Of a DNA stretch of 18,248 nucleotides, positions 1 through 7,787 are shown piece by piece. Position 1 is the stretch's first letter. Each line of letters begins with the position of its first letter. Made by a program: the position numbers and the translations under genes. The notes under the pieces are model-generated. The model had not been told where the DNA came from and ran no database searches. It saw only the letters and a list, made by a program, of their open reading frames with translations. Source of the stretch: DATEJJ01 sp039649115 (lineage in GTDB: Bacteria > Actinomycetota > Actinomycetes > Mycobacteriales > Micromonosporaceae); assembly GCA_039649115.1 (NCBI GenBank), contig JBBWZQ010000055.1:1-18248 (forward strand), given 5' to 3'.

Positions 1-7
1 TGACGGT

Positions 8-406
8 ATGGCGATACCCGCGCGCATCGAGTACTCGCTGCGGGCCCTGGCCGCCCTCGCGGTCGCCCAGCCCGCCGCGGTCAACGCCCGCACCCTCGCC
101 GACACCCAGCGCATCCCGCCCGGCTACGTCTACAACGTGCTGGCCGACCTGCGCCGTGCCGACCTCGTGTACGCCCTGCGCGGCAACCACGGCGGGTACG
201 CCCTCACCCGGCCGCCCGGCGAGATCACCCTCGGCGCCGTGATCCGCCTCCTGGACGGTCCCACCACCGAGATGCGGGCGCCCCCCGGCGAGGCACCCGG
301 CGACGCGCTCGCCGCGCGCCTGCACCACCTGTGGGACCGGGCCAACCAGGCGAGCCTGCTGCTCCTCGACGAGGTCACCCTCGCCGACCTCATCACTCAG
401 GCATAG
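8..406 (+). CDS. Rrf2-family transcriptional regulator
   Basis: A 132-residue protein with the layout of a short Rrf2 winged-helix regulator. The N-terminus (IEYSLRALAALA, about residues 7-18) is the typical first helix. A helix-turn-helix covers about residues 27-50 (TLADTQRIPPGYVYNVLADL), and the wing has the family signature RGNHGGYAL (58-66) followed by ITLGAVIRLLDGP (73-85). The three clustered cysteines that hold an Fe-S cluster in IscR or NsrR are absent, so it is probably a cluster-free member whose signal cannot be read from sequence. The ATG at 8 fits the usual family start, but only 7 bases precede it, so the ribosome site and any longer start lie outside the window. Its end overlaps the convergent DUF4389 gene by 14 bp. 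Nothing links it to the arabinose genes. Confidence 0.88.
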   Translation: MAIPARIEYSLRALAALAVAQPAAVNARTLADTQRIPPGYVYNVLADLRRADLVYALRGNHGGYALTRPPGEITLGAVIRLLDGPTTEMRAPPGEAPGDALAARLHHLWDRANQASLLLLDEVTLADLITQA

Positions 407-1088
407 CCGCGTCCTCGGGGTCCTCGTCGCCCTGGTCGAGCCGCAACGGCGGGTACCGGTCGGTCATCAGCCCGACATACGCCACCAGCCGGTAGCTCCA
501 CCGGTTCGCGCCGACCACCAGGTCGTACAGGCCGGCGGGGTACCGGGCGGTGAACAGCAGCGCGAGCGCCGCGACCAGTACCGCCGCCGCGAGCAGGCTC
601 GGGCCGCCATAAGTGAAGCCACGGTGGCCACCGCCGCCCCAGCCCGCCGCGTAGCCCGAGCCGACGAGCGCGCCGACGAGGAGGTAGTGCGGGACCGCGA
701 GCAGCCACTTGACCAGCGGCAGCCAGCGGTTGAGCTGGTCCGGGTACTCGACGCGCAGCCGCGCCGGGTAGTCCGGGACGTCGGCGAGCGTGAACGGCGG
801 GTACCGGTCGGTGGCCAGGGCCGAGTAGCCGTAGTAGTTGACGCGCCAGGACCACCGCAGCACACCGGCGTTGAAGTCGAACAGGCTCCGGGGGTACCGG
901 GTGGTGAACAGGATGGCGAAGAAGGCGATGACGGTGACCACGAGGAACGCGAGCGACAGGAACGCGAGAACGACGTAGTGCGGGATCAGCAGGATCCACT
1001 TGACCAGCCACAGCCACCGGTTGGGCCGGTCGAACCGGGCGGTCACCGAAACGGGGTACGCGGAAACGGGGTACGCCGGGGGACTCAT
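393..1088 (-). CDS. DUF4389 membrane protein with duplicated module
   Basis: A 231-residue membrane protein of unknown function built from two copies of the same module. The first has RPNRWLWLVKWILLIPHY (21-38), a hydrophobic stretch (about 39-61), then FTTRYPRSLFDF and LATDRYPPF. The second has LNRWLPLVKWLLAVPHY (119-135), a Gly-rich loop, a second hydrophobic stretch (about 164-179), then FTARYPAGLYDL and LMTDRYPPL. These repeated NRW, PHY, RYP and TDRYPP motifs are typical of DUF4389 proteins. The ATG at 1088 has a strong Shine-Dalgarno (GAGGAGG, 4 nt upstream). The first residues contain a duplicated YPVSA caused by a 15-bp direct repeat in the DNA. It lies 127 bp beyond araA and shares no obvious function with it, so it is probably a separate transcription unit. 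Confidence 0.85.
   Translation of the reverse strand: MSPPAYPVSAYPVSVTARFDRPNRWLWLVKWILLIPHYVVLAFLSLAFLVVTVIAFFAILFTTRYPRSLFDFNAGVLRWSWRVNYYGYSALATDRYPPFTLADVPDYPARLRVEYPDQLNRWLPLVKWLLAVPHYLLVGALVGSGYAAGWGGGGHRGFTYGGPSLLAAAVLVAALALLFTARYPAGLYDLVVGANRWSYRLVAYVGLMTDRYPPLRLDQGDEDPEDAAMPE
1048..1076 (-). repeat. 15-bp tandem duplication in DUF4389 N-terminus
   Basis: GAAACGGGGTACGC occurs twice (1048-1061 and 1063-1076 on the plus strand), a period of 15 bp. It duplicates five codons and gives YPVSAYPVS at residues 6-14. Being in frame and close to the start codon, it looks like a recent slippage duplication with little structural effect. Confidence 0.8.
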
Positions 1089-1138
1089 GTGCCCTCCTCG
1101 CTGAAGGCGGATGGATCCCCCGCTCGCGATCCACTATG

Positions 1139-1157
1139 CCGGCACCCCCCATGCCGG
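1139..1157 (-). terminator. Possible weak hairpin between araA and DUF4389
   Basis: The 127-bp gap after araA contains a 6-bp inverted repeat, CCGGCA and TGCCGG, around a 7-nt loop. It could form a hairpin downstream of araA in the transcript. There is no U tract and the stem is short, so it may instead be chance in GC-rich DNA. It is the only hairpin seen by eye between the end of the arabinose operon and the next gene. Confidence 0.25.
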
Positions 1158-1215
1158 TCAAATGCGCTGTTCGGCCTGCCGTATCTCCACCGTGGCGCGC
1201 CGGGGAGCGAGCACG

Positions 1216-2736
1216 CTACAGTCCCTGGGCCAGGCGGTAGTACGCCTGGTTCCAGCGCAGCTCGCGGCCGAACCCGCGCAGGGTCGTCGCCGCGTCGATG
1301 GTGAGCAGCTCCACGCCGGCCATCTCGGCGAAGTCCTGGAAGGTCTCGATGGCCACGGCCGTGGTCAGCGCGGTGTGGTGCGCCGCGCCGGCCATGAGCC
1401 AGGCCGCGGCCGAGGTGGCGAGGTCCGGTTCCGGGCGCCACACCGCGCGCGCCACCGGCAGGTTGGGCAGCGGCTCGTCGGGGGGCACCACCTCGACCAC
1501 GTTGGCCGTCAGGCGGAACCGGTCGCGCAGGTCCGACAGCGCCACGACGACGCCGGGGCCGGGATCGGCGTCGAAGACCAGCCGCACCGGATCCTCCCGC
1601 CCGCCGATGCTCAACGGATGCACCTCCAGCGACGGGCGGGCGGTGGTCAGGCCGGGGCTCACCTCCAGCATGTGCGCGCCGAGGATCTTCTCCGCGCCCG
1701 GCACCAGGTGGTAGGTGTAGTCCTCCATCAGCGAGGCGCCACCGGGCAGCCCGGCGCCCATGACCGTGGCCAGCCGCACCAGGATCGCGGTCTTCCAGTC
1801 GCCCTCGGCGCCGAACCCGTACCCGTCGGCCATCAGGCGCTGCACGGCGAGGCCGGGCAGCTGGCGCAGCGCGCCGAGGTCCTCGAAGGTGGTGGTGAAC
1901 GCGCCGAAGCCGCCCGCGCCGAGGAATGCCCGCAACCCGACCTCGATGGCCGCGCCGTCGCGCAGCGATCCGTGCCGCTCGCCGCCGCGGCGCAGTTCGG
2001 GCACGACGTCGTACCGCTCCTCGTACTCGTCGACAAGAGCGTCTATCTCCGCGCCGCCCGCGGCGCCCACCGCGCCGGCCAGATCGTTGACGCCCCACGT
2101 GTTCACCTGTACGCCGAAGCGCAGCTCGGCCTCGGTCTTGTCCCCCTCGGTGACCGCCACGAAGCGCATGTTGTCGCCGAAGCGGGCCAGCTTCAGGTCG
2201 CGTACCGCCGCCCAGCCGGCAGCCGCCCGCGACCAGGTTCCGACCGTGGCGGACACGCGCGGGTCGGTGGCGTGCCCGACCACGGTCTTGCGCGGCACGC
2301 CCAGCCGCGACTGGATGTAGCCGAACTCCCGGTCCCCGTGCGCCGCCTGGTTGAGGTTCATGAAATCGAAATCGATCTCCGACCACGGCAGCGCCACGTT
2401 GGCCTGGGTGTGCAGGTGCAGCAGCGGCTTGCGCAGCGCGTCGAGGCCGGCGATCCACATCTTCGCGGGGGAAAACGTGTGCATCCAGGCGATCAGCCCG
2501 ATGACCGTGTCGTCGGCGTTGGCCCGCAGCGCCGCGCGGCGGATGGACTCGGCGTCGGTGAGTACCGGCTGCCAGGTGATGGTGACCGGAATGTCCGCGG
2601 CGGCACCCAGTGTCCGGGCGATCTCCTGCGACTGCTCGGCCACCTGGCGCAGCGTCTGCTCGCCGTACAGGTGCTGGCTGCCGGTCAGGAACCAGACCTC
2701 ATACCCGGCAAGGTCCGGGACGATGCTCGTCGTCAT
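1216..2736 (-). CDS. araA: L-arabinose isomerase
   Basis: A 506-residue cytosolic enzyme interconverting L-arabinose and L-ribulose, the usual length for AraA. The N-terminus has the family motif VWFLTGSQHLYG (14-25). The Mn-binding residues known from E. coli AraA (E306, E333, H350, H450) map by local motif to E311 in GAEGDWKTA, E338 in LMEDYTYH, H355 in GAHMLEV and H454 (or H453) in GAAHHT, so the active site looks intact. The C-terminus (LRWNQAYY) is also typical. The ATG at 2736 lies 10 bp after the GH127 stop with only a weak Shine-Dalgarno, which suggests translational coupling. It is the last gene of the operon and ties the locus to arabinose metabolism. Genes for ribulokinase (araB) and ribulose-5-phosphate epimerase (araD) are not in the window. 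Confidence 0.97.
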   Translation of the reverse strand: MTTSIVPDLAGYEVWFLTGSQHLYGEQTLRQVAEQSQEIARTLGAAADIPVTITWQPVLTDAESIRRAALRANADDTVIGLIAWMHTFSPAKMWIAGLDALRKPLLHLHTQANVALPWSEIDFDFMNLNQAAHGDREFGYIQSRLGVPRKTVVGHATDPRVSATVGTWSRAAAGWAAVRDLKLARFGDNMRFVAVTEGDKTEAELRFGVQVNTWGVNDLAGAVGAAGGAEIDALVDEYEERYDVVPELRRGGERHGSLRDGAAIEVGLRAFLGAGGFGAFTTTFEDLGALRQLPGLAVQRLMADGYGFGAEGDWKTAILVRLATVMGAGLPGGASLMEDYTYHLVPGAEKILGAHMLEVSPGLTTARPSLEVHPLSIGGREDPVRLVFDADPGPGVVVALSDLRDRFRLTANVVEVVPPDEPLPNLPVARAVWRPEPDLATSAAAWLMAGAAHHTALTTAVAIETFQDFAEMAGVELLTIDAATTLRGFGRELRWNQAYYRLAQGL

Positions 2737-2746
2737 GCCGCGGACC

Positions 2747-4669
2747 CTAGCGGACCGGGACGAAGATGCGCATGACCGAGGGACCGCGGTTGGCCCACAG
2801 ATGGTACGGGATCGCGGTCAGGCGGACCGGCCGGCCGGTCGCGGGCGGCTGCTCGCCGAGCGTCCCCCAGCCCGTACCCGACCAGCCGGTGTCGTCCCGG
2901 AGCAGGCCGGTCGCGGTCACCAGGACGGCGGGCTCGCCGAGGAAGTCCGCGCGGACCTGCTCGCGCAGCGGCTCGTCGGCGGCCAGTTCCACCCGGTTGA
3001 GGTCCACGTCGGCGTCCTGGTCCGGGCTTTCCAGGCAGTACACCAGCGGCCCGCGCTCGATGGCCACCGTGCCGCGCAGCGCGTCGACCGACGGGTGCGC
3101 GACGGTCAGCCGTACCGGCATCGGCATGGTGAACTCGACCACGTCGCCGGCCCGCCAGCCCCGGCTGATCCGCAGGTAACCCCGGTCGCTCGCGGCCGGT
3201 ACCGGCGCACCGTCGACGGTGGCGGAGGCTCCCCGGCACCAGCCCGGTACCCGCAGCGAGAGCGTCCACGGCGCGTCCCCGGTCGCGGTGACGGTCACCC
3301 GCACCACCCCGTCCAGCGGGTAACGGGTGGCCACGTCGAGCGACGCGGTGCCGGTCGCGACCGTGGCCGGCAGGTACTGGTGGAGCTGGATGCCGGCGTC
3401 GCTGTGGGTGGCGAGGTAGCCGCCCAGCGAGGCGACGGTGCGCATGATGTTGGGCGGGCAGCAGGCGCACGCGAACCACGGCGGCCGGGTACCCGGCGCC
3501 TCGGCCCGGTCCGGCCGGCCCTTGCTGGCGGCGGCCGGCCGGGCCACCCGCCGCTGTGCCGGGTTGTTGTAGAAGAAGGCGTCCCGCCGCACCGAGGTGG
3601 ACGCCGCCACGAGGTTGTGCAGGGCCCGCTCGACGGCGTCGGCGAACCGGCCCTCGCCGGTGGCCAGCAGCAGCCGCCACGACAGCATGATGGCGCCGAT
3701 GCTCGCGCAGGTCTCGCCGTAGGCCAGGTCGGGCGGCAGCTCGTACTCGTCGCCGAAGGACTCGCCGTCGAAGCGGGACCCGATCGCGCCGTTGAGGTAC
3801 GTCTTGGTCGCGGTCATCGACTCCCACTGCCGTACCGCGCTGTCCAGCAGCGCGCGCTCGCCGGTCTCCAGGTACACGTCGACCATGCCGCACAGCAGGT
3901 ACACCGCGCGCACCGCGTGCCCGACCACGGTGGTCTGGTCGCGCACCGGGGTCGCGTCCTGGAAGTACGTGGAGTCGAAGTGCCCCTTGGGGTCCAGCAC
4001 CCCGTGGCCGCGCACGTCGAGCAGTTGCCGCGCCAGGTCGAGGTACGGGGTGTTGCCGGTCTCCCGGTACAGCTCCACCAGCGCCATCTCGATCTCGGGG
4101 TGCCCGTCGGTGTCCTTGCGCCGCTGGTCGGCGAAGTCCCGCACCGCGCAGTCCGCGGCGCGCCGCGCGATGTCGAGCAGCTCGTCCCGGCCCGTGCTCC
4201 GCTTGTGCGCCACGCCCGCCTGGATGAGGTGCCCCATGCAGTACAGCTCGTGGCTGGTCACCAGGTTGTCCCAGCGCACCTCGTGCCCGGCCTGCACGTA
4301 GGAGTTCAGGTAGCCGTCCGGCTCCTGCGCGGCGCGCAGCACCGCGGCCAGCTCGCTGACCACGCCGGCCAGCTCGCCGGAGGGTGCCCGGCCCAGGTCC
4401 CACGACAGTGCTTCCAGCACCTTGTGCACGTCGGAGTCGCTGAACCACAGACCGCGATGCTCGCCGCGCAGCCGGCGCAGGTTGTCGACCGAGCCGTCGC
4501 GGGCCAGCCAGGCCAGCGCGTGCGGCGTGGTGACCTCCCGGTTGAGGCGCTGCCACCGGCCCCAGGAGCCGCCGGTCACCGTCGCGTCGCGCAGGCCGAG
4601 CGGGCGGACGGCGAGCCATCCGGTGGCCACCGGCGAGACCGGCCCGGGCACCGAGATCCTTGGGGTCAC
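2747..4669 (-). CDS. GH127 beta-L-arabinofuranosidase, cytosolic
   Basis: A 640-residue glycoside hydrolase of the GH127 type (HypBA1 in Bifidobacterium longum), which releases L-arabinose from beta-L-arabinofuranosides. In HypBA1 the residues are acid/base E322, zinc ligands E338, C340, C417 and C418, and nucleophile C417. The equivalents here are E303 (DGESFGDEYELPP), E319 and C321 (YGETCAS), and C403-C404 (FACACCPPN). E303 and E319 keep the 16-residue spacing of E322 and E338. There is no signal peptide, so it should act in the cytosol on imported sugars. The GTG at 4669 is preferred: it has AAGGAG 6 nt upstream and follows the permease stop by 19 bp. The in-frame ATG at 4807 lies inside the permease gene and would add a stretch unlike the family. 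araA follows 10 bp later. Confidence 0.93.
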   Translation of the reverse strand: MTPRISVPGPVSPVATGWLAVRPLGLRDATVTGGSWGRWQRLNREVTTPHALAWLARDGSVDNLRRLRGEHRGLWFSDSDVHKVLEALSWDLGRAPSGELAGVVSELAAVLRAAQEPDGYLNSYVQAGHEVRWDNLVTSHELYCMGHLIQAGVAHKRSTGRDELLDIARRAADCAVRDFADQRRKDTDGHPEIEMALVELYRETGNTPYLDLARQLLDVRGHGVLDPKGHFDSTYFQDATPVRDQTTVVGHAVRAVYLLCGMVDVYLETGERALLDSAVRQWESMTATKTYLNGAIGSRFDGESFGDEYELPPDLAYGETCASIGAIMLSWRLLLATGEGRFADAVERALHNLVAASTSVRRDAFFYNNPAQRRVARPAAASKGRPDRAEAPGTRPPWFACACCPPNIMRTVASLGGYLATHSDAGIQLHQYLPATVATGTASLDVATRYPLDGVVRVTVTATGDAPWTLSLRVPGWCRGASATVDGAPVPAASDRGYLRISRGWRAGDVVEFTMPMPVRLTVAHPSVDALRGTVAIERGPLVYCLESPDQDADVDLNRVELAADEPLREQVRADFLGEPAVLVTATGLLRDDTGWSGTGWGTLGEQPPATGRPVRLTAIPYHLWANRGPSVMRIFVPVR

Positions 4670-4673
4670 AGTG

Positions 4674-4681
4674 TTCTCCTT
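4674..4681 (-). promoter_or_regulatory. Ribosome binding site fixing the GH127 start
   Basis: On the minus strand AAGGAGAA precedes the GTG at 4669, with 6 nt between AGGAG and the start codon. It lies in the 19-bp gap after the permease gene and decides the start in favour of GTG over the upstream ATG at 4807. Confidence 0.75.
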
Positions 4682-4688
4682 CGTCGAT

Positions 4689-5525
4689 TCATCCCCGCAG
4701 GGCGCCGGTGACCAGGCCGCTGACGTAGAAGCGCTGGAGCGCGAGATAGACCAGCAGGCAGGGCACCATGGCCACGACCATGCCGGCCTGCAAGGCCCCG
4801 AAATCAATGATGTTGTACGAGCTGTAGCGGATGTTCACCAGCATGACGGGCAGGGTGTACTTCGACCCGTCGTTGAGGAAGATCAACGGAGCGAGGTACT
4901 CGTTCCACGAGGTGAGGAACGAGAAGAGGGCCACGGTGACCACGCCCGGCAGCACGATGCGCAGGGACACGTGGCGCAGCGCGCCGAAGCTGGAGGCGCC
5001 GTCGACCAGGGCGGCCTCCTCCAACTCGCGGGGCACCGCCTCGAAGCTGTTGCGCATCAGGTAGATCCCGAACGGGAGCTGGAACATCACCAGCACCAGG
5101 GCCAGGCCGATCAGGCTGTTCTGCAGGCCCAGGTGGCCCAGCACGATGTAGAGCGGGAGCAGGATCGTGGCGTAGGGCACCATGAGGATCCCCAGCGTGG
5201 TGCCGAACAGCAGGGTCTTGCCGCGGAAGGCGAACCGGGCGAAGCCGTACCCGCCGAACACGCACACGAGCACGGAGCCGGTGACGGTCAGCGCGGCCAG
5301 CAGGACGCTGTTGCGCAGGTACGTGCCGATGCCCTGGTCGAAGGTTGCCAGGCTGCGGTAGTTGGCCACCGAGAGGCTGTGCGGGAACCAGCTGGGCGGC
5401 TGCTGGTTGGCCTCGGCCCTGGTCTTCAGCGAGTTGAGCAGGGCCCAGAGCAACGGGAACAGGAAAGCGATCGCGAGCACCATGCTCGCCACATGGAACG
5501 CGGTGCCGCGCAGGGCTCTGTTCAT
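4689..5525 (-). CDS. Sugar ABC transporter permease, MalG type (CUT1)
   Basis: A 278-residue inner-membrane subunit of a CUT1 sugar importer. It shows about six hydrophobic segments, roughly 12-32, 71-95, 105-127, 136-156, 195-215 and 242-262. The EAA loop that contacts the ATPase is clear at 170-194 (EAALVDGASSFGALR, then IVLPG). The ATG at 5525 overlaps the stop of the partner permease by one base (TGATG), typical of translational coupling and 1:1 synthesis. With the solute-binding protein and the other permease it should form the channel for small arabino-oligosaccharides. No ATPase gene accompanies it; actinomycete CUT1 importers commonly borrow a shared MsiK-type ATPase encoded elsewhere. 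Substrate is inferred from context only. Confidence 0.93.
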   Translation of the reverse strand: MNRALRGTAFHVASMVLAIAFLFPLLWALLNSLKTRAEANQQPPSWFPHSLSVANYRSLATFDQGIGTYLRNSVLLAALTVTGSVLVCVFGGYGFARFAFRGKTLLFGTTLGILMVPYATILLPLYIVLGHLGLQNSLIGLALVLVMFQLPFGIYLMRNSFEAVPRELEEAALVDGASSFGALRHVSLRIVLPGVVTVALFSFLTSWNEYLAPLIFLNDGSKYTLPVMLVNIRYSSYNIIDFGALQAGMVVAMVPCLLVYLALQRFYVSGLVTGALRG

Positions 5526-6469
5526 CAGTCCTCCCGATCGCGCCGCAGCAGGCGCAGCTGCACGACGTTGAGCACGATCAGGGCGACCAGCAGCACGACC
5601 GCCTCGGCCGCGGCGTCACCGAGCCGGAACGACTGGAACGCCTTGTTGTACAGGGCGAGCACGACGGTCATCGTGCTGTTGTCCGGACCGCCGTGCGTCA
5701 GCACGTAGAACTGGTCGAAGGCGAGCAGCGACCCGGTGACGGACAGCACGGTGAGCAGGGCGAGGGTCGGCTTGAGCCCGGGTACCGTGATGTAGCGCAG
5801 CCGCTGCAGGCTCGACGCGCCGTCCACCCGGGCGGCCTCGTAGAGCTCGCCGGGGATGGACTGCACGCCGACCAGCAGCACGATGACCTGGAAGCCGACG
5901 AACTTCCACACCACCAGGGTGACCACCGTGAACAGCGCCTTGCCCGGCGTGTCCAGGAACCCGACCGGCTGGTGGATGAGGCCGGCGCTCTGCAGGCCCT
6001 GGTTGAACACGCCCAGCCGGTCGCTGACGTCCACCCACCACATCGTGGACGCGGCGGCGGTACCCACCACGTACGGGAGGAAGAACGCGGTGCGGTAGAA
6101 GCGCGAGCCGCGGCGCCGGCTGTTGGAGATGGCCACGAGCACGAACGCGATCGCGAAGAGCACGACCGTCGTGATGGCGGTGTAGAGCAGGGTGAACGTG
6201 ATCGCCCCGAGGAACTGGCTGTCATGGGCGAGGTGCCGGTAGTTGTCGATCCCGTTGGCCGTGGGCGAGCCGAGCAACGGCCAGTCCATGAAGGACATGT
6301 AGACGAGGATGGCCAGCGGTACCAGGAAAAGCCCGGCCACGATGACCGCGGTGGGCGCGACGAACAGCACCCCGGTCAGCGGGCGGCGCGCCGTCGAACC
6401 GCGCCGGCGGCGCGACCCGGCCTGCGCCGCGGGTGCCTGTGCTCCGGCCCGGGTGGTGGTCACGGACAC
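5525..6469 (-). CDS. Sugar ABC transporter permease, MalF type (CUT1)
   Basis: A 314-residue permease, partner of the downstream MalG-type gene. After a basic, disordered-looking N-terminus (1-30) there are about six hydrophobic segments (roughly 32-60, 92-116, 128-145, 178-202, 233-252, 286-305). The EAA loop is at 211-231 (EAARVDGASSLQRLRYITVP). The start is taken as GTG at 6469 because AGGAGG lies 7 nt upstream and this leaves 19 bp after the solute-binding protein stop. A second GTG two codons later (6463) is possible. The in-frame ATG at 6556 would overlap the upstream gene by 68 bp and lacks support. Confidence 0.92.
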   Translation of the reverse strand: MSVTTTRAGAQAPAAQAGSRRRRGSTARRPLTGVLFVAPTAVIVAGLFLVPLAILVYMSFMDWPLLGSPTANGIDNYRHLAHDSQFLGAITFTLLYTAITTVVLFAIAFVLVAISNSRRRGSRFYRTAFFLPYVVGTAAASTMWWVDVSDRLGVFNQGLQSAGLIHQPVGFLDTPGKALFTVVTLVVWKFVGFQVIVLLVGVQSIPGELYEAARVDGASSLQRLRYITVPGLKPTLALLTVLSVTGSLLAFDQFYVLTHGGPDNSTMTVVLALYNKAFQSFRLGDAAAEAVVLLVALIVLNVVQLRLLRRDRED

Positions 6470-6476
6470 ACGTGCT

Positions 6477-6482
6477 CCTCCT
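6477..6482 (-). promoter_or_regulatory. Ribosome binding site fixing the MalF-type start
   Basis: A perfect AGGAGG on the minus strand sits 7 nt before GTG at 6469, in the 19-bp gap between the solute-binding protein and permease genes. It argues against the longer ATG-initiated frame from 6556. Confidence 0.8.
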
Positions 6483-6488
6483 GCCGGT

Positions 6489-7787
6489 TCAAGCGGCCGC
6501 GTCCAGCCCCGCCTGTATCTTCGCCTGCCCATCGGAGAGAGCCTTGCCGATGTCACTGCCGTAGAGCGCCGCGCGGATGGTCGCCACCCACGGGCCGTTG
6601 GGGTTGTTGAAGAGGTCGCCGAAGGGCAGCGCGAACGGCGTGTGCCCGTTGGCGAGACCGTCGGCGATGAGCTTGGTGCGCGGATCGGCGGCGGTGTACT
6701 TGTTGCCGCTGAGGTCGGTGCGCCCCGGCAGGTCGCCGTTCTTTGCGATGATCTCCACCTGCGCGGTGTCGCCCAGCGTCCACTTCAGGAAGTCCCACGC
6801 CTGGGCCTTGTGCTTCGAGGTGGCCGCGATGCCGGCCACGTCACCGCCGATGAAGGTCGAGGTGTGCGCGCCGTCCGGCGACATCAGCGAGGTGACGCCC
6901 CACTGGAACTTGGTCTGCTTGAGCAGGTCGCCCACGATCGGCGAGCCCAGCGGCAGCATGCCCACCTTGCCCGCCTCGAAGTTCGCCGGCCAGGTCGAGC
7001 CGTCCTGCGCCTTGTCGCTGGAGTCCACCAGCTTCTCGTCGGTGAGCTGCTTGTAGAGGGAGAAGACGGCCTTGAAGGCGGGCGTGTCGATCTCGACCTT
7101 CTTGCCGTCGGCGGACAGCACCTGCTCGCCCGCGGCCCACGCGTACGGGAACAGGGTGTAGACCCCGCAGCCGCCGCAACTGCCGGCGAGGTCGAAGCCG
7201 GTGACGCCGTTGCCGAGCGCGGTGATCTTACGGGCGTCGGCGAGGATCTCGGCGAAGTTGGCCGGCGGCTTGTTCGGGTCCAGGCCGGCCTTCTGGAACA
7301 GGTCCTTGTTGTAGAACAGGACCGACGAGTCCAGCTTGTGCGGTACCGCGTAGATCTTGCCCTGGTACGACGCGACGTCCAGGTGCGACTTGGCGATGCT
7401 GCCGTACGTGGGCAGCGCCTTCACCTCCGCGCTGATGTCCTGGAACAGTCCCTGCTTCGTGTAGTTCGGCGTGTACACCACGTCGGAGGCCAGGACGTCC
7501 GGGAGGCTGCGCGAACCGGCGGCCGTGCCCACCTTCGTCAGGTAGTTGTCGTTGGGGATGATGGTGAGCGCGACGTGGTTCTTGTGGCTCTGGTTGTACG
7601 CGTCGACCAGCCGCTGGCTGAACTGGTCGGTGGCGGAGCGGACCCACATCGTCAACTGGGTGCCGTCGTCCGGGTTGCCGCTGGCGGTCGTCGTGCTCCC
7701 GCCGCTGCCGCAGGCGGCCAGGATCAGCGCCAGGGCCGCCACCGCCGCCACGCCGGTACCCCCGCGTCGCCGTGAGCTAGTTGCCAT
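6489..7787 (-). CDS. Sugar ABC transporter solute-binding lipoprotein
   Basis: A 432-residue extracellular binding protein for a CUT1 sugar importer. The N-terminus is a lipoprotein signal peptide: basic RRR at 6-8, a hydrophobic core, and the lipobox LAAC with the acylated cysteine at 26, followed by a Gly/Ser/Thr linker. The rest fits the family 1 binding-protein fold, with QLTMWVRSATDQFSQRL near the start, LPDVLASDVVY (95-105), YAVPHKLDSSVLFYNKDLF (146-164) and the C-terminal ATSKHKAQAWDFLKWTL. A CGGC motif (204-207) may form a disulfide near the binding cleft. The ATG at 7787 has GAGGAG 5 nt upstream and overlaps the end of the glycosidase gene by 11 bp. By context the ligand is probably a short arabinofuranosyl oligosaccharide. 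Confidence 0.94.
   Translation of the reverse strand: MATSSRRRGGTGVAAVAALALILAACGSGGSTTTASGNPDDGTQLTMWVRSATDQFSQRLVDAYNQSHKNHVALTIIPNDNYLTKVGTAAGSRSLPDVLASDVVYTPNYTKQGLFQDISAEVKALPTYGSIAKSHLDVASYQGKIYAVPHKLDSSVLFYNKDLFQKAGLDPNKPPANFAEILADARKITALGNGVTGFDLAGSCGGCGVYTLFPYAWAAGEQVLSADGKKVEIDTPAFKAVFSLYKQLTDEKLVDSSDKAQDGSTWPANFEAGKVGMLPLGSPIVGDLLKQTKFQWGVTSLMSPDGAHTSTFIGGDVAGIAATSKHKAQAWDFLKWTLGDTAQVEIIAKNGDLPGRTDLSGNKYTAADPRTKLIADGLANGHTPFALPFGDLFNNPNGPWVATIRAALYGSDIGKALSDGQAKIQAGLDAAA

Noticed and set aside
4670..4807. Extended N-terminus of the first GH127 gene from ATG at 4807
   Set aside because: The extra 46 codons lie mostly inside the permease gene in another frame and read as Cys/Trp/Ser-rich sequence unlike the family. 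The GTG at 4669 has a good ribosome site.
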